Positions 5,867 through 13,760 of a stretch of 19,283 bases of DNA are shown piece after piece. Positions within the stretch are counted from its first letter, which is position 1. Every line of letters begins with the position of its first letter. A program made the position numbers and the translations under genes. The stretch is from a bacterium. GTDB lineage: Bacteria; Patescibacteriota; Minisyncoccia; Phycocordibacterales; UBA5272. Below the pieces are notes generated by a model. The model saw only the letters and a program-made list of their open reading frames with translations. It was not told the origin of the DNA and did not search any database. Where the stretch lies: positions 1 through 19,283 of the forward strand of contig JAHFND010000007.1 of assembly GCA_023267475.1 (NCBI GenBank). The letters run 5' to 3'.

Positions 5867-6997
5867 ATGGGAACAACAATTATAATAATGATAGGAATAA
5901 TATTCTTATTCGTTATCGTGGGTCTTGGGTTTTTCTTTTACTCACTTATAAATTCTAAAAATAATAATATGAATGGAGAAGCAAAGACAAAAGCGTTAGA
6001 TATCTTCGTGTATCTGGGAATAGGTATATCTTTAGTGGTGAGTGTTACAAATATTTTACAAATAATATTTACTGCAATAGATAGAAAGTTTCCTGATGTT
6101 TTAAATATGGCCTATGTAGATACTTATAGTAGTGATGTGCGTTTAGCTATCGCCTCACTTGTAGTAATGTATCCAATCTATCTTGGTTTATCTTGGTATA
6201 CAGCTAAAGATATTTCAAAGTTTTTGTATAAAAGAGATCTAACAATTCGTAAGATTGTTATTTATACGACTTTGTTTATAACAGCTTGTACATTAATAGG
6301 TACACTTGTTTCTGTTATATACACGTATTTGGGTGGTGAACTTACTACAAGATTTATATTGAAAGCTATATCAGTGTTTGTAGTAGCTTTGCTTGTTTGT
6401 GGATATTATCTTTATTCTGTTCGCCGCGATTATACACAAAAGAGTTCTGTACCTGTTATATCTAGTATTGTTGTGTCTATTCTTGTGATAGCTTCTATTA
6501 TGTGGAGTGTATCTGTTATTGGAACACCAGCTGAGATGCGTGCAAAGAGAATAGATAGTGAAAGATTATCTGCACTTTCATCACTTCAGCAACAGGTATT
6601 CAATTACTTCCAGACTACTGACACATTACCTAATAAGCTATCTGATCTTAATAATGCTTTCCAAGGTTATTCTGTACCAGTAGATCCTGTGACAGGAGAG
6701 AGTTATGTGTATAGAATTGTTCAACTACCTGTTGTAAAAATAAATTATACGACTACAAAGAAGGAATTGATAACTCCAGCTATATTTGAAATCTGTTCTA
6801 ACTTTGATATTGCACGTGATGTAAATCAAAATGGTCAGACTAAGGTATCTGTTCCATCAATACCAGCTTCTACAGATAGTACTTACTCAGTGTCTAATTA
6901 TTACTATGATGGTGATCAGTCACCATTTTGGAATCATGGAATAGGTGAGACATGTTTTAAGAGAGTTATATCTTCAGACATGTACTATAACAAGTAG
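5867..6997 (+). CDS. DUF5671-like polytopic membrane protein with pilin-like C-terminal domain
   Basis: 376 residues. About six transmembrane segments (near 5-26, 45-70, 90-112, 130-152, 164-183 and 196-219). The block KALDIFVYLGIGISL...IDRKFPD matches what I recall of DUF5671 in Parcubacteria. The C-terminal 155 residues are soluble. They begin ERLSALSSLQQQVFNYFQ, continue LPNKLSDLN and VPVDPVTGESYVYR, and end with two cysteines (FEICSNF, GETCFKR). This order resembles type II/IV pseudopilin globular domains, including a DP.TG..Y.Y turn and a likely disulfide. The role is unknown; surface exposure is an inference. A strong terminator follows. Confidence 0.75.
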   Translation: MGTTIIIMIGIIFLFVIVGLGFFFYSLINSKNNNMNGEAKTKALDIFVYLGIGISLVVSVTNILQIIFTAIDRKFPDVLNMAYVDTYSSDVRLAIASLVVMYPIYLGLSWYTAKDISKFLYKRDLTIRKIVIYTTLFITACTLIGTLVSVIYTYLGGELTTRFILKAISVFVVALLVCGYYLYSVRRDYTQKSSVPVISSIVVSILVIASIMWSVSVIGTPAEMRAKRIDSERLSALSSLQQQVFNYFQTTDTLPNKLSDLNNAFQGYSVPVDPVTGESYVYRIVQLPVVKINYTTTKKELITPAIFEICSNFDIARDVNQNGQTKVSVPSIPASTDSTYSVSNYYYDGDQSPFWNHGIGETCFKRVISSDMYYNK

Positions 6998-7012
6998 TAA
7001 GTAAGTTAAATT

Positions 7013-7045
7013 ACAAAGAGCGACCACGAAGTGGTCGCTCTTTGT
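7013..7045 (+). terminator. Rho-independent terminator after the DUF5671-like gene
   Basis: A perfect 15-bp stem (7013-7027 with 7031-7045), core GAGCGACCAC/GTGGTCGCTC, with a GAA loop, then TTGTT. The symmetric A and T flanks would also work in reverse. It isolates leuS from the upstream gene. Confidence 0.9.
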
Positions 7046-7072
7046 TTGTTATATCTTTTTTGTTAGTATAGA
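7046..7072 (+). promoter_or_regulatory. leuS promoter
   Basis: TTGTTA (7046-7051), a 15-nt spacer and TATAGA (7067-7072), then 8 nt to the leuS ATG, so the mRNA would be leaderless or nearly so. An AAGGA lies just before the ATG but overlaps the promoter, so it would probably not be fully transcribed. Confidence 0.45.
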
Positions 7073-7080
7073 AGGATACT

Positions 7081-9423
7081 ATGAAACTTTACGATTATAA
7101 AAAGTTCGACGCGTATTGGCAAGAAAAGTGGAAAGAGAATAAAATCTACGAGACGCCAAAACTTCCTCATAATAAAAAGATATATGTGCTTGATATGTTT
7201 CCATATCCATCAGGCGAAGGATTACACGTAGGTCATCCAAAGGGTTATATCGCTACAGATATATATTCTCGTTTTAAAAGAATGAATGGATTTGATGTAT
7301 TACATCCAATGGGGTGGGATGCTTTTGGTCTTCCTGCAGAACAGTTTGCTATCAAAAATAAGATGCATCCGCGCATGTCTGTAGAGCAAAATATTTCTAA
7401 TTTTAAAAAGCAATTATCTCACTTAGGACTTGATTATGATTGGTCACGCGAAATAAACACTACTGATCCAAAGTTTTATAAATGGACTCAGTGGATATTC
7501 ACAAAACTTTATGAGAAAGGTTTGGCTTACGAAAGTAATGCACCAATAAACTGGTGTCCTACTTGTAAGACTGGTCTTGCAAATGAAGACGTTAATGCTG
7601 ATGGTACTTGTGAGAGATGTGATACAAAAGTAGAGAAGAAACCTATTCGTCAGTGGGTTCTTAAGATTACTGATTATGCAGATAGAATGCTTAAAGATTT
7701 AGATTTATTACAGTGGCCAGAAGGTGTGAAGCTTGCCCAGAAGAATTGGATTGGGAGAAGTGAAGGGGCAGAATTTGATTTTAAACTTACAGATGTAAAG
7801 GATCATACAGATGGACAAATGTCTGTAAAGATATTCACTACACGCGCAGATACATTATATGGTGCGACATTCGTAGCTATTTCTGCTGAAACTGCAAAAA
7901 TATGGTTCGATGCTGGATGGGAAACAATAGACGGTGTAAAAGAATATGTTTTAAATACACTTGAAGAACAAAAGAAAGAAAATGATTATTCTGTCGTTCC
8001 TGAAAAGACAGGTGTGTATAGTGGTATAAATGCGATTAATCCTGCAACTGGTGAAAAGATTCCTGTGTGGGTAGCAAATTATGTATTGGGTGGTGTTGGA
8101 ACAGGTGCAATCATGGCAGTGCCTGCTCACGACGAACGTGATCTTGAATTCGCAAAAAAATATAATTTACCTATAAAAGAAATTGATCTGGATAAGACAA
8201 TCGATGAGATGGTAAAGAAATTTAATGGTAAGAAAGTGGTCCGTTATAAGATGGAGGATTGGGTGTTTGCTCGTCAGAGATATTGGGGAGAGCCATTTCC
8301 AGTTGTGCGTGATAAAACCGGAAAAGTATATATGGTGGACGAAAGTGAACTGCCAGTACTTCTTCCAGAAGTAGAAAGTTATGAACCAACAGGAACTGGA
8401 GAGTCACCACTTGCAGCAATAACAGAATGGGTAAATGTAAAAGGTTACATCACAGAGAAAGGAACGTTTAAACAGTCTAGTGATGGAGAAATATTTACTC
8501 GTGAGACAAATACTATGCCACAATGGGCTGGTTCTTCTTGGTATTATTTAAGATTTTTGGATCCAGATAACGATAAAGCATTAGTAAGTCCTGAAATAGA
8601 AAAAGTATGGCAACCAGTGGACGTGTACGTAGGAGGAGATCATGCTACACGACATTTAATATATGCGCGATTTTGGCATAAATTCTTATATGATATCGGA
8701 GCTGTTTCTACAGTCGAGCCATTTTCTCGTCTTGAGTTCTTAGGATTCATTCTTGCAGAAGATGGTCGCAAAATGAGTAAGAGATGGGGGAATATTATTA
8801 ATCCAGATGATGTGGTAAATGAATATGGAGCGGATACTCTTCGTGTTTATGAGATGTTTATGGCGCCATTTGATCAGACGGCCGCGTGGAGCACCACAAG
8901 TATAAAGGGTTCTGATAAATTTTTAGACAGAGTTTATAATCTAAGAAATAAAATAGGAAGTACAAGTACTGTATTAAATGATGTTCACAAGACAATAAAG
9001 AAAGTCACTGAGGATATTGAGAAATTTAAGTTTAATACAGCAATATCAGCGATGATGATATTGGTAAATAAGATGGAAGAAGAATCTTTCACAAAGGAAG
9101 ATTATTCTTTATTAATCATGATATTAGCACCTTTCGCACCACACATATCAGAACAATTATGGAATGAATTAGGAAATACTACTTCGGTCCATAAAACTGA
9201 TTGGCCTAAGTACGATGAATCAAAATTGGTAGAAGAAAATGCTACAATTTCTATCCAAATAAACGGAAAGTTAAGAGGTACTTTTGTGGTTCCATTTAAT
9301 AGTGAAGATATAGTGGTATCAGAAGAAGTAAAAAAGACAGAAGGGTACAAAAAATATGTAGGTGAACAGGAGCCAAAGAAGGTTATTATCGTTAAGAATC
9401 GTATAATAAATATCGTGATTTGA
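7081..9423 (+). CDS. leuS: Leucyl-tRNA synthetase
   Basis: A 780-residue class I synthetase that charges tRNA-Leu. The HIGH equivalent is HVGH at 49-52 in FPYPSGEGLHVGHPKG. The zinc knuckle has cysteines 159, 162, 177 and 180. The CP1 editing domain is present (TTRADTLYGATF and AHDERDLEFAKKY with its conserved Asp). The second catalytic motif is KMSKR at 564-568. WVFARQRYWGEPFPV and the C-terminal anticodon-binding region (ISIQINGKLRG) are also seen. It is shorter than the 800-870 residues of most bacterial enzymes, chiefly because the segment joining the editing domain to the catalytic core is trimmed. It ends in TGA, which overlaps the -35 box of the next gene's promoter. Confidence 0.97.
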   Translation: MKLYDYKKFDAYWQEKWKENKIYETPKLPHNKKIYVLDMFPYPSGEGLHVGHPKGYIATDIYSRFKRMNGFDVLHPMGWDAFGLPAEQFAIKNKMHPRMSVEQNISNFKKQLSHLGLDYDWSREINTTDPKFYKWTQWIFTKLYEKGLAYESNAPINWCPTCKTGLANEDVNADGTCERCDTKVEKKPIRQWVLKITDYADRMLKDLDLLQWPEGVKLAQKNWIGRSEGAEFDFKLTDVKDHTDGQMSVKIFTTRADTLYGATFVAISAETAKIWFDAGWETIDGVKEYVLNTLEEQKKENDYSVVPEKTGVYSGINAINPATGEKIPVWVANYVLGGVGTGAIMAVPAHDERDLEFAKKYNLPIKEIDLDKTIDEMVKKFNGKKVVRYKMEDWVFARQRYWGEPFPVVRDKTGKVYMVDESELPVLLPEVESYEPTGTGESPLAAITEWVNVKGYITEKGTFKQSSDGEIFTRETNTMPQWAGSSWYYLRFLDPDNDKALVSPEIEKVWQPVDVYVGGDHATRHLIYARFWHKFLYDIGAVSTVEPFSRLEFLGFILAEDGRKMSKRWGNIINPDDVVNEYGADTLRVYEMFMAPFDQTAAWSTTSIKGSDKFLDRVYNLRNKIGSTSTVLNDVHKTIKKVTEDIEKFKFNTAISAMMILVNKMEEESFTKEDYSLLIMILAPFAPHISEQLWNELGNTTSVHKTDWPKYDESKLVEENATISIQINGKLRGTFVVPFNSEDIVVSEEVKKTEGYKKYVGEQEPKKVIIVKNRIINIVI

Positions 9424-9448
9424 CGTTTTTGGCAAGTTGTAGTAGAAT
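9420..9448 (+). promoter_or_regulatory. Consensus-like promoter of the sigma4-HARE gene
   Basis: TTGACG (9420-9425), a 17-nt spacer and TAGAAT (9443-9448). The -35 contains the leuS stop codon. Predicted start near 9455 gives a short leader of about 16 nt with no Shine-Dalgarno. It is among the closest matches to the sigma70 consensus in the window. Confidence 0.65.
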
Positions 9449-9470
9449 GATGAGATAACTTAATAACAAT

Positions 9471-10499
9471 ATGTCAGGAATTACCTTCAAACCAAAAGCC
9501 GTTTCTAAGAAACTTTTGACCACACTCAACCCACGAACTCGCGAAATCGTGGTCAATCGTTATGGTCTAGAAAAGGAAGGCAGAATGACGCTTGAAGCTA
9601 TAGGAAAGACATATGATATTACTCGTGAACGTGTTCGTCAGATTGAAAATTTTGCGCTTTCTACAATAAAGAAATCAAAAGAATTTAAGGAACATGCTTT
9701 TGTTTTTGATGAATTAAAGAAGATTATAAAAGAATTAGGAGCTGTTGTTTCAGAAGATCACTTGATGCGCTATATTTCAAAGGATCCAATTATTCAGAAT
9801 CATATAAATCTATATCTTGCACTCGGTGAAGATTTTAAGAAACATAAGGAAGATGATAATTACAAGACACATTTTGCGACTGACGATAAAACAGCTGCAC
9901 ACGTTCGTGAAGCTTTGGGTAAACTTTACTCATCTATTGATGAGGAAGATCTAATTACGGAAGAAGAAATATTTAATAGATTTGTTAATCATCTATCTGA
10001 TCTAGTTGGAGAATATAAGAGTAATAAAGAAATTATTTACAGATATTTAGCACTATCAAAGGTGATAGGTAAGAATCAACTTTCAGAATGGGGTCGTACA
10101 TCATCTCCTCATGTTAAGGCTCGTGGCATTAAAGATTATGCATACTTAATTATGCGTCGCAAAGGATCTCCAATGCACTTTAAAGAAGTGGCACTTGAAA
10201 TAAATAAGACTTTTGGAAAGAAGGCACACGTCGCAACATGTCACAATGAACTTATAAAAGATTCTCGTTTCGTATTAGTTGGACGTGGAATGTATGGTCT
10301 TAAGGATTGGGGTCACACAGGTGGAGTAGTTCGTGATGTTATTACAGAAGTATTAAAGGAAGCAGGACGTCCATTGCCGAAAGACGAGATTATAAAAAGA
10401 GTCTTGGCTAAGCGTATTGTTAAACCAAATACAGTACTTGTAAATCTACAGAATGCTAAATTCTTTAGAAAGGTAGCAGGTGAATACACACTAGCTTAA
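9471..10499 (+). CDS. Sigma70 region-4-like / HARE-HTH fusion regulator
   Basis: 342 residues. The N-terminus resembles sigma70 region 4 (about 14-68): PRTREIVVNRYGL, then the helix-turn-helix LEAIGKTYDITRERVRQIE, which in true sigma factors reads the -35 box. Regions 1-3 are absent, so it cannot open promoters alone as a canonical sigma factor. A charged helical linker follows (about 70-215). Residues 221-280 look like a HARE-HTH winged helix as in the RNA polymerase delta subunit RpoE (GSPMHFKEVA.EI..., SRFVLVGRGMYGLKDWG). A second, related winged-helix unit fills 285-342. I infer an RNA polymerase- or promoter-binding regulator. It is monocistronic, with its own promoter and terminator. 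Confidence 0.8.
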   Translation: MSGITFKPKAVSKKLLTTLNPRTREIVVNRYGLEKEGRMTLEAIGKTYDITRERVRQIENFALSTIKKSKEFKEHAFVFDELKKIIKELGAVVSEDHLMRYISKDPIIQNHINLYLALGEDFKKHKEDDNYKTHFATDDKTAAHVREALGKLYSSIDEEDLITEEEIFNRFVNHLSDLVGEYKSNKEIIYRYLALSKVIGKNQLSEWGRTSSPHVKARGIKDYAYLIMRRKGSPMHFKEVALEINKTFGKKAHVATCHNELIKDSRFVLVGRGMYGLKDWGHTGGVVRDVITEVLKEAGRPLPKDEIIKRVLAKRIVKPNTVLVNLQNAKFFRKVAGEYTLA

Positions 10500-10515
10500 A
10501 GCTTGTAGGTTAAAG

Positions 10516-10546
10516 AAAAACACGAGACTTTAGGTCTCGTGTTTTT
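10516..10546 (+). terminator. Rho-independent terminator of the sigma4-HARE gene
   Basis: A 13-bp stem, AAAAACACGAGAC (10516-10528) with GTCTCGTGTTTTT (10534-10546), and a 5-nt loop. The A/T arms make it usable from either side. Confidence 0.92.
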
Positions 10547-10570
10547 CACTAGTCACTAATTAGATATTAC

Positions 10571-10579
10571 TGATATACT
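10571..10579 (+). promoter_or_regulatory. Extended -10 of the membrane protein/mltG operon
   Basis: TG-A-TATACT followed by 9 nt and the ATG at 10589. It gives a leader of only about 2-3 nt for the operon that includes mltG. Confidence 0.6.
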
Positions 10580-10588
10580 ACAGTTTAT

Positions 10589-12115
10589 ATGCAGTTTCTT
10601 ATAGATGTGGCTCTAATCAGCGTCTACTTGTGTGGATTTTTACTTTTGTGCGCTTGGACTTGGAGATTCTGGGTTTTCTACATAAACCAGAAATATATAA
10701 ATGGAATAAAGTGGGCGTTGCTTGAAATTAAACTTCCTAGAGAGATAATGAAGTCCCCGCTTGCGACTGAGACAGCGATTGCATCCTTGCTTCAAGGTGG
10801 AGGAATTGGTAATTGGCGAGCTAAGTTTTGGTTGGGGAATTTACCCATATATGGGTCTCTTGAAATAGCCTCCATTGAAGGAGTTATACATTTTTATGTT
10901 CGTGTTCAAAGAAAATTTATTCCTCTTGTTGAGTCTAATTTTTATGCACAGTATCCAGGTATTGAAATAACAGAGGCAGATGATTATACAAAAAGAATTC
11001 GTTATGATCATCTTAAAAAAGATAAGACTTCTATATGGGGAATAACTTATAAGTTAGGAGGAAAATGGACGCCTACTGATCAAAAGACAGGAAAACCTTA
11101 TAAAGATAAAAAGGGTGATAGTTATAAAATGCCTGCTGATTTTCTTCCAATTAAGACATATGTAGATTATGGTTTAGAGAAAGATCCAAAAGAGGAATTT
11201 AAAATAGACCCTATAACACTATTACTTGAGTCTATGGGGCGAGTTGGAAAAGGTGAACATGTTTGGTATCAGATAATGGTACAGGATGAAGGGGCATTTA
11301 ATGGAAAGAAGTTTCCAAAATTATATGTAAATGAAGCTTCACCTTCACATGAAAGTTATAATCTTTCCGAGATGGCTGATGCTCGTAAGAAGCAGATTCG
11401 TAATTATAAAAAAATAAAAGCGGGAGATATAGCTTATGATCAACAAGGAAATCCTGTTCAGAGAACAGTTGTAAAAGATGGTAAAGCAGAACTCCAGCCT
11501 GTAACTTATGGAGAAGACAGAGAATTGCAAAAGAAAGAAGCAGAATTAATTGTAGAAGAAAAAGATGAGATAGAAGCAATAAATAACAAGACAGCAAAAC
11601 CGCTTGCTTGTGTGACTATGCGTATACTTTATTTATCAGACAGTAAAGTGGCTAAATTTAATGCAGATTATATTCAAGATACTTTGAGTTTCGTAAAGCC
11701 TTTTGCAGGTGCGAATTCTTTTGTCCCTAGACCTACAGATCCTTATGATTATCCGTGGCAGAATTTAAATAAAGTTAGAAGTAATTGGCGCGCAGAAGAA
11801 CTATTCCAGAATTATGTAGAACGTGAAGGTTTTACTCCACATTCTGTCATTGAACATTCTGATAGTTCGATGTCTATGGAAGCATGGCTTGATAGAGTGC
11901 TGGTAGGTTCAAGTATGAAGACAAGGAAGTTTTTTGAAATGCTTTATACAATTGTCTTTCATCCGTTTAGTCACCCAAAACCAGCCGATGTATTTGTTTT
12001 AAATACAGAAGAGATAGCGACACTTTGGCATTTGCCAGGAACTGTAGCTTCTACTCCAACACTTCCTCGTATTGATAGTACAAAGGGTGTGCCACCAGTT
12101 AATCTTCCACGATAA
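10589..12115 (+). CDS. Membrane-anchored protein resembling the N-terminal part of conjugation/T4SS ATPases
   Basis: 508 residues. One N-terminal transmembrane segment (about 5-31, rich in Trp and Leu) is followed by a large soluble region. The C-terminal stretch VLNTEEIATLWHLPG...TPTLPRI.S.KGVPPVNLP resembles a block that, in CPR VirD4/TraG- or HerA-like proteins, lies directly before the ATPase domain. Here the protein stops at NLPR and no Walker motif follows, so it is a standalone form. Residues about 240-345 form a highly charged insertion. The best family guess is a Patescibacteria-type DUF (DUF8128-like), recalled from memory and not searched. The gene overlaps mltG by one base, so an envelope role is possible. 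Confidence 0.65.
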   Translation: MQFLIDVALISVYLCGFLLLCAWTWRFWVFYINQKYINGIKWALLEIKLPREIMKSPLATETAIASLLQGGGIGNWRAKFWLGNLPIYGSLEIASIEGVIHFYVRVQRKFIPLVESNFYAQYPGIEITEADDYTKRIRYDHLKKDKTSIWGITYKLGGKWTPTDQKTGKPYKDKKGDSYKMPADFLPIKTYVDYGLEKDPKEEFKIDPITLLLESMGRVGKGEHVWYQIMVQDEGAFNGKKFPKLYVNEASPSHESYNLSEMADARKKQIRNYKKIKAGDIAYDQQGNPVQRTVVKDGKAELQPVTYGEDRELQKKEAELIVEEKDEIEAINNKTAKPLACVTMRILYLSDSKVAKFNADYIQDTLSFVKPFAGANSFVPRPTDPYDYPWQNLNKVRSNWRAEELFQNYVEREGFTPHSVIEHSDSSMSMEAWLDRVLVGSSMKTRKFFEMLYTIVFHPFSHPKPADVFVLNTEEIATLWHLPGTVASTPTLPRIDSTKGVPPVNLPR

Positions 12116-13023
12116 TGTATCCGATATCAATTAATTCCGTAGTGCGATTAGTATTTATTTCTATTCTTGTAGTTATTTTTTCTCTAGGATTTTATTTTAC
12201 ACGTACAGCACCTAGAGATTTTCCAGTAGGTAAGCATTTTATAGTTCAAGAAGGAGAAAGTCTCCGTAGTATAAGTAAAAGACTAGAACAAGAACATTAT
12301 GTTTATTCTGCTCTACTTTTTAGAGCATGGATATCATTTTTAGGAAACGATAGACAAGTACAATTAGGTGAGTATGTTTTCAATGAAAGACATGTTCTTG
12401 GTTTTATGGTTAAAAGATTTGTGTCCGTTGGCCCTGATATTCCACTCATTAGTGTTACTGTCCCAGAAGGAAGTACGACTTATGAAATAGCTGTACTTAT
12501 GCGTAAGGTATTGCCAAACTTCTCTATTGATATTTTTGGAGAAAAAGTCTTTGTTAAGAAAGCAGACGGAAAACTCTTTCCTTCAACATACTATTTGTTA
12601 CCATCTGCTACAGAAGATAAGATTATAGATACAATGACAAAACAGTTTGATAAAAAATATAATGAAGAATTTAAAGATGTAGAGATAGAAGCACCACTTA
12701 AATCAAAAGAAGACGTAATAATATTAGCTTCGATTTTAGAAGGAGAAGCAAAATCAAGATATGATATGCAAATTGTTTCAGGAATTTTACAAAAAAGAAT
12801 GAATATAGGGTTACCACTTCAGGTGGATGTAGCCAAGGAAACTTATAAGATGAAGGGTTTACCTTCTCAACCAATAAACAATCCAGGAATTAACGCATTG
12901 TTTGCAGCTCTTAGCCCTATAAGTACACCATATTTATATTATATAACTGGTAAAGATGGTACAATGCATTACGCAAAAACATTCGATGAACATAAGAAGA
13001 ATATACAAAAATACTTAAGATAA
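12115..13023 (+). CDS. mltG: MltG-like endolytic peptidoglycan transglycosylase (YceG family)
   Basis: 302 residues. An N-terminal transmembrane anchor (about 9-28) is followed by a LysM-like segment (HFIVQEGESLRSISKRL) and the YceG catalytic domain. The active-site block is LASILEGEAKSRYDMQIVSGILQKRM, with E209 the likely catalytic glutamate. GLPSQPINNPGINALFAALSP and the closing DGTMHYAKTFDEH are typical of the family. MltG cuts nascent glycan strands at the membrane and sets their length. The ATG shares one base with the stop codon of the preceding membrane protein (TAATG), so translation is probably coupled. Confidence 0.93.
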   Translation: MYPISINSVVRLVFISILVVIFSLGFYFTRTAPRDFPVGKHFIVQEGESLRSISKRLEQEHYVYSALLFRAWISFLGNDRQVQLGEYVFNERHVLGFMVKRFVSVGPDIPLISVTVPEGSTTYEIAVLMRKVLPNFSIDIFGEKVFVKKADGKLFPSTYYLLPSATEDKIIDTMTKQFDKKYNEEFKDVEIEAPLKSKEDVIILASILEGEAKSRYDMQIVSGILQKRMNIGLPLQVDVAKETYKMKGLPSQPINNPGINALFAALSPISTPYLYYITGKDGTMHYAKTFDEHKKNIQKYLR

Positions 13024-13038
13024 TTACAAATACAGAAT

Positions 13039-13590
13039 ATGAAAATCCACAATCTTGCATTCATAGATACAGAAACTACAGGCACGAATCCAAATAAACA
13101 TGAAATAATAGAACTCGCTGTGATTATCGCAAGACAAGTACAGAGAGAAGGCAAAGGTCCTTCACTCGAGATAATTGAAGAATGTGAATGGAAAATAAAG
13201 CCAGAACATCTAGAATTAGCTGATGAAGAAGCTCTTCGAGTGAACGGATATAATGAAGTGGATTGGATGTTTGCAGTAGATAGAAAGAAAGCTATGGAAG
13301 AATTTGCAAAGAAAACTCAGAGTTGTACTTTTGTATCACATAATCTTGTATTTGATTATGCTTTTGTCACTAAAGCTTTTGAAGAGACTGGGGTAGAGAA
13401 TAAGATGCACTTTGCTAAATTAGACACCATATCAATTGCATTTGCTCGTCTTTATGATGCACCTTCTGCAGAAAGATTTTCTTTGCGTGCACTCTGTGAA
13501 TTATTGAAAGTGGAAAACAGTAAAGCTCACACGGCGCTTGCGGATACTAAGGCACTTGTTGCTGTATATAAAAAACTAATGGGTATCTAA
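13039..13590 (+). CDS. DEDDh 3'-5' exonuclease (DnaQ/PolC-type)
   Basis: 183 residues with an intact DEDDh active site: D10 and E12 in FIDTETTG, D106 in SHNLVFDYAF, H164 and D169 in HTALADTKA. The fold is that of the DNA polymerase III epsilon proofreading subunit and of RNase T-like nucleases; length suits a free-standing exonuclease. Whether it proofreads for the replicase or acts in repair or RNA decay cannot be told. It follows mltG by 15 nt, probably in the same operon, with no Shine-Dalgarno. Confidence 0.9.
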   Translation: MKIHNLAFIDTETTGTNPNKHEIIELAVIIARQVQREGKGPSLEIIEECEWKIKPEHLELADEEALRVNGYNEVDWMFAVDRKKAMEEFAKKTQSCTFVSHNLVFDYAFVTKAFEETGVENKMHFAKLDTISIAFARLYDAPSAERFSLRALCELLKVENSKAHTALADTKALVAVYKKLMGI

Positions 13591-13640
13591 TAAAAAATAA
13601 TACTTCATCTACTGTGTTATGGAGCCTCTAGTTTTCAGTC

Positions 13641-13659
13641 AATGTAGGATTACTACATT
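13641..13659. repeat. Perfect short inverted repeat in the exonuclease-mnmA gap
   Basis: AATGTAG (13641-13647) and CTACATT (13653-13659) flank GATTA. It lies in the 170-bp gap (13591-13760), one of the longer gene-free stretches. There is no T-run, so it is a weak terminator at best; it could be a protein-binding site. Confidence 0.4.
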
Positions 13660-13745
13660 TCCTTCTAACTTTTCTCCATTCCTTGTATCTAAAGCATTAT
13701 TTATTATTAGAGTTATCTGAAGCAATTTTACAAACTAAACAAACA

Positions 13746-13754
13746 TGATAGAGT
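13746..13754 (+). promoter_or_regulatory. Extended -10 of mnmA, leaderless spacing
   Basis: TG-A-TAGAGT, then 6 nt (AATCGA) and the ATG at 13761. Same geometry as msrA, the DUF5671-like gene, the peroxiredoxin and PAP2. Confidence 0.6.
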
Positions 13755-13760
13755 AATCGA

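Noticed and set aside
9421..9423. UGA recoding (code 25) as in Gracilibacteria
   Set aside because: TGA ends leuS at the expected C-terminus and no gene needs in-frame TGA, so the standard bacterial code fits.
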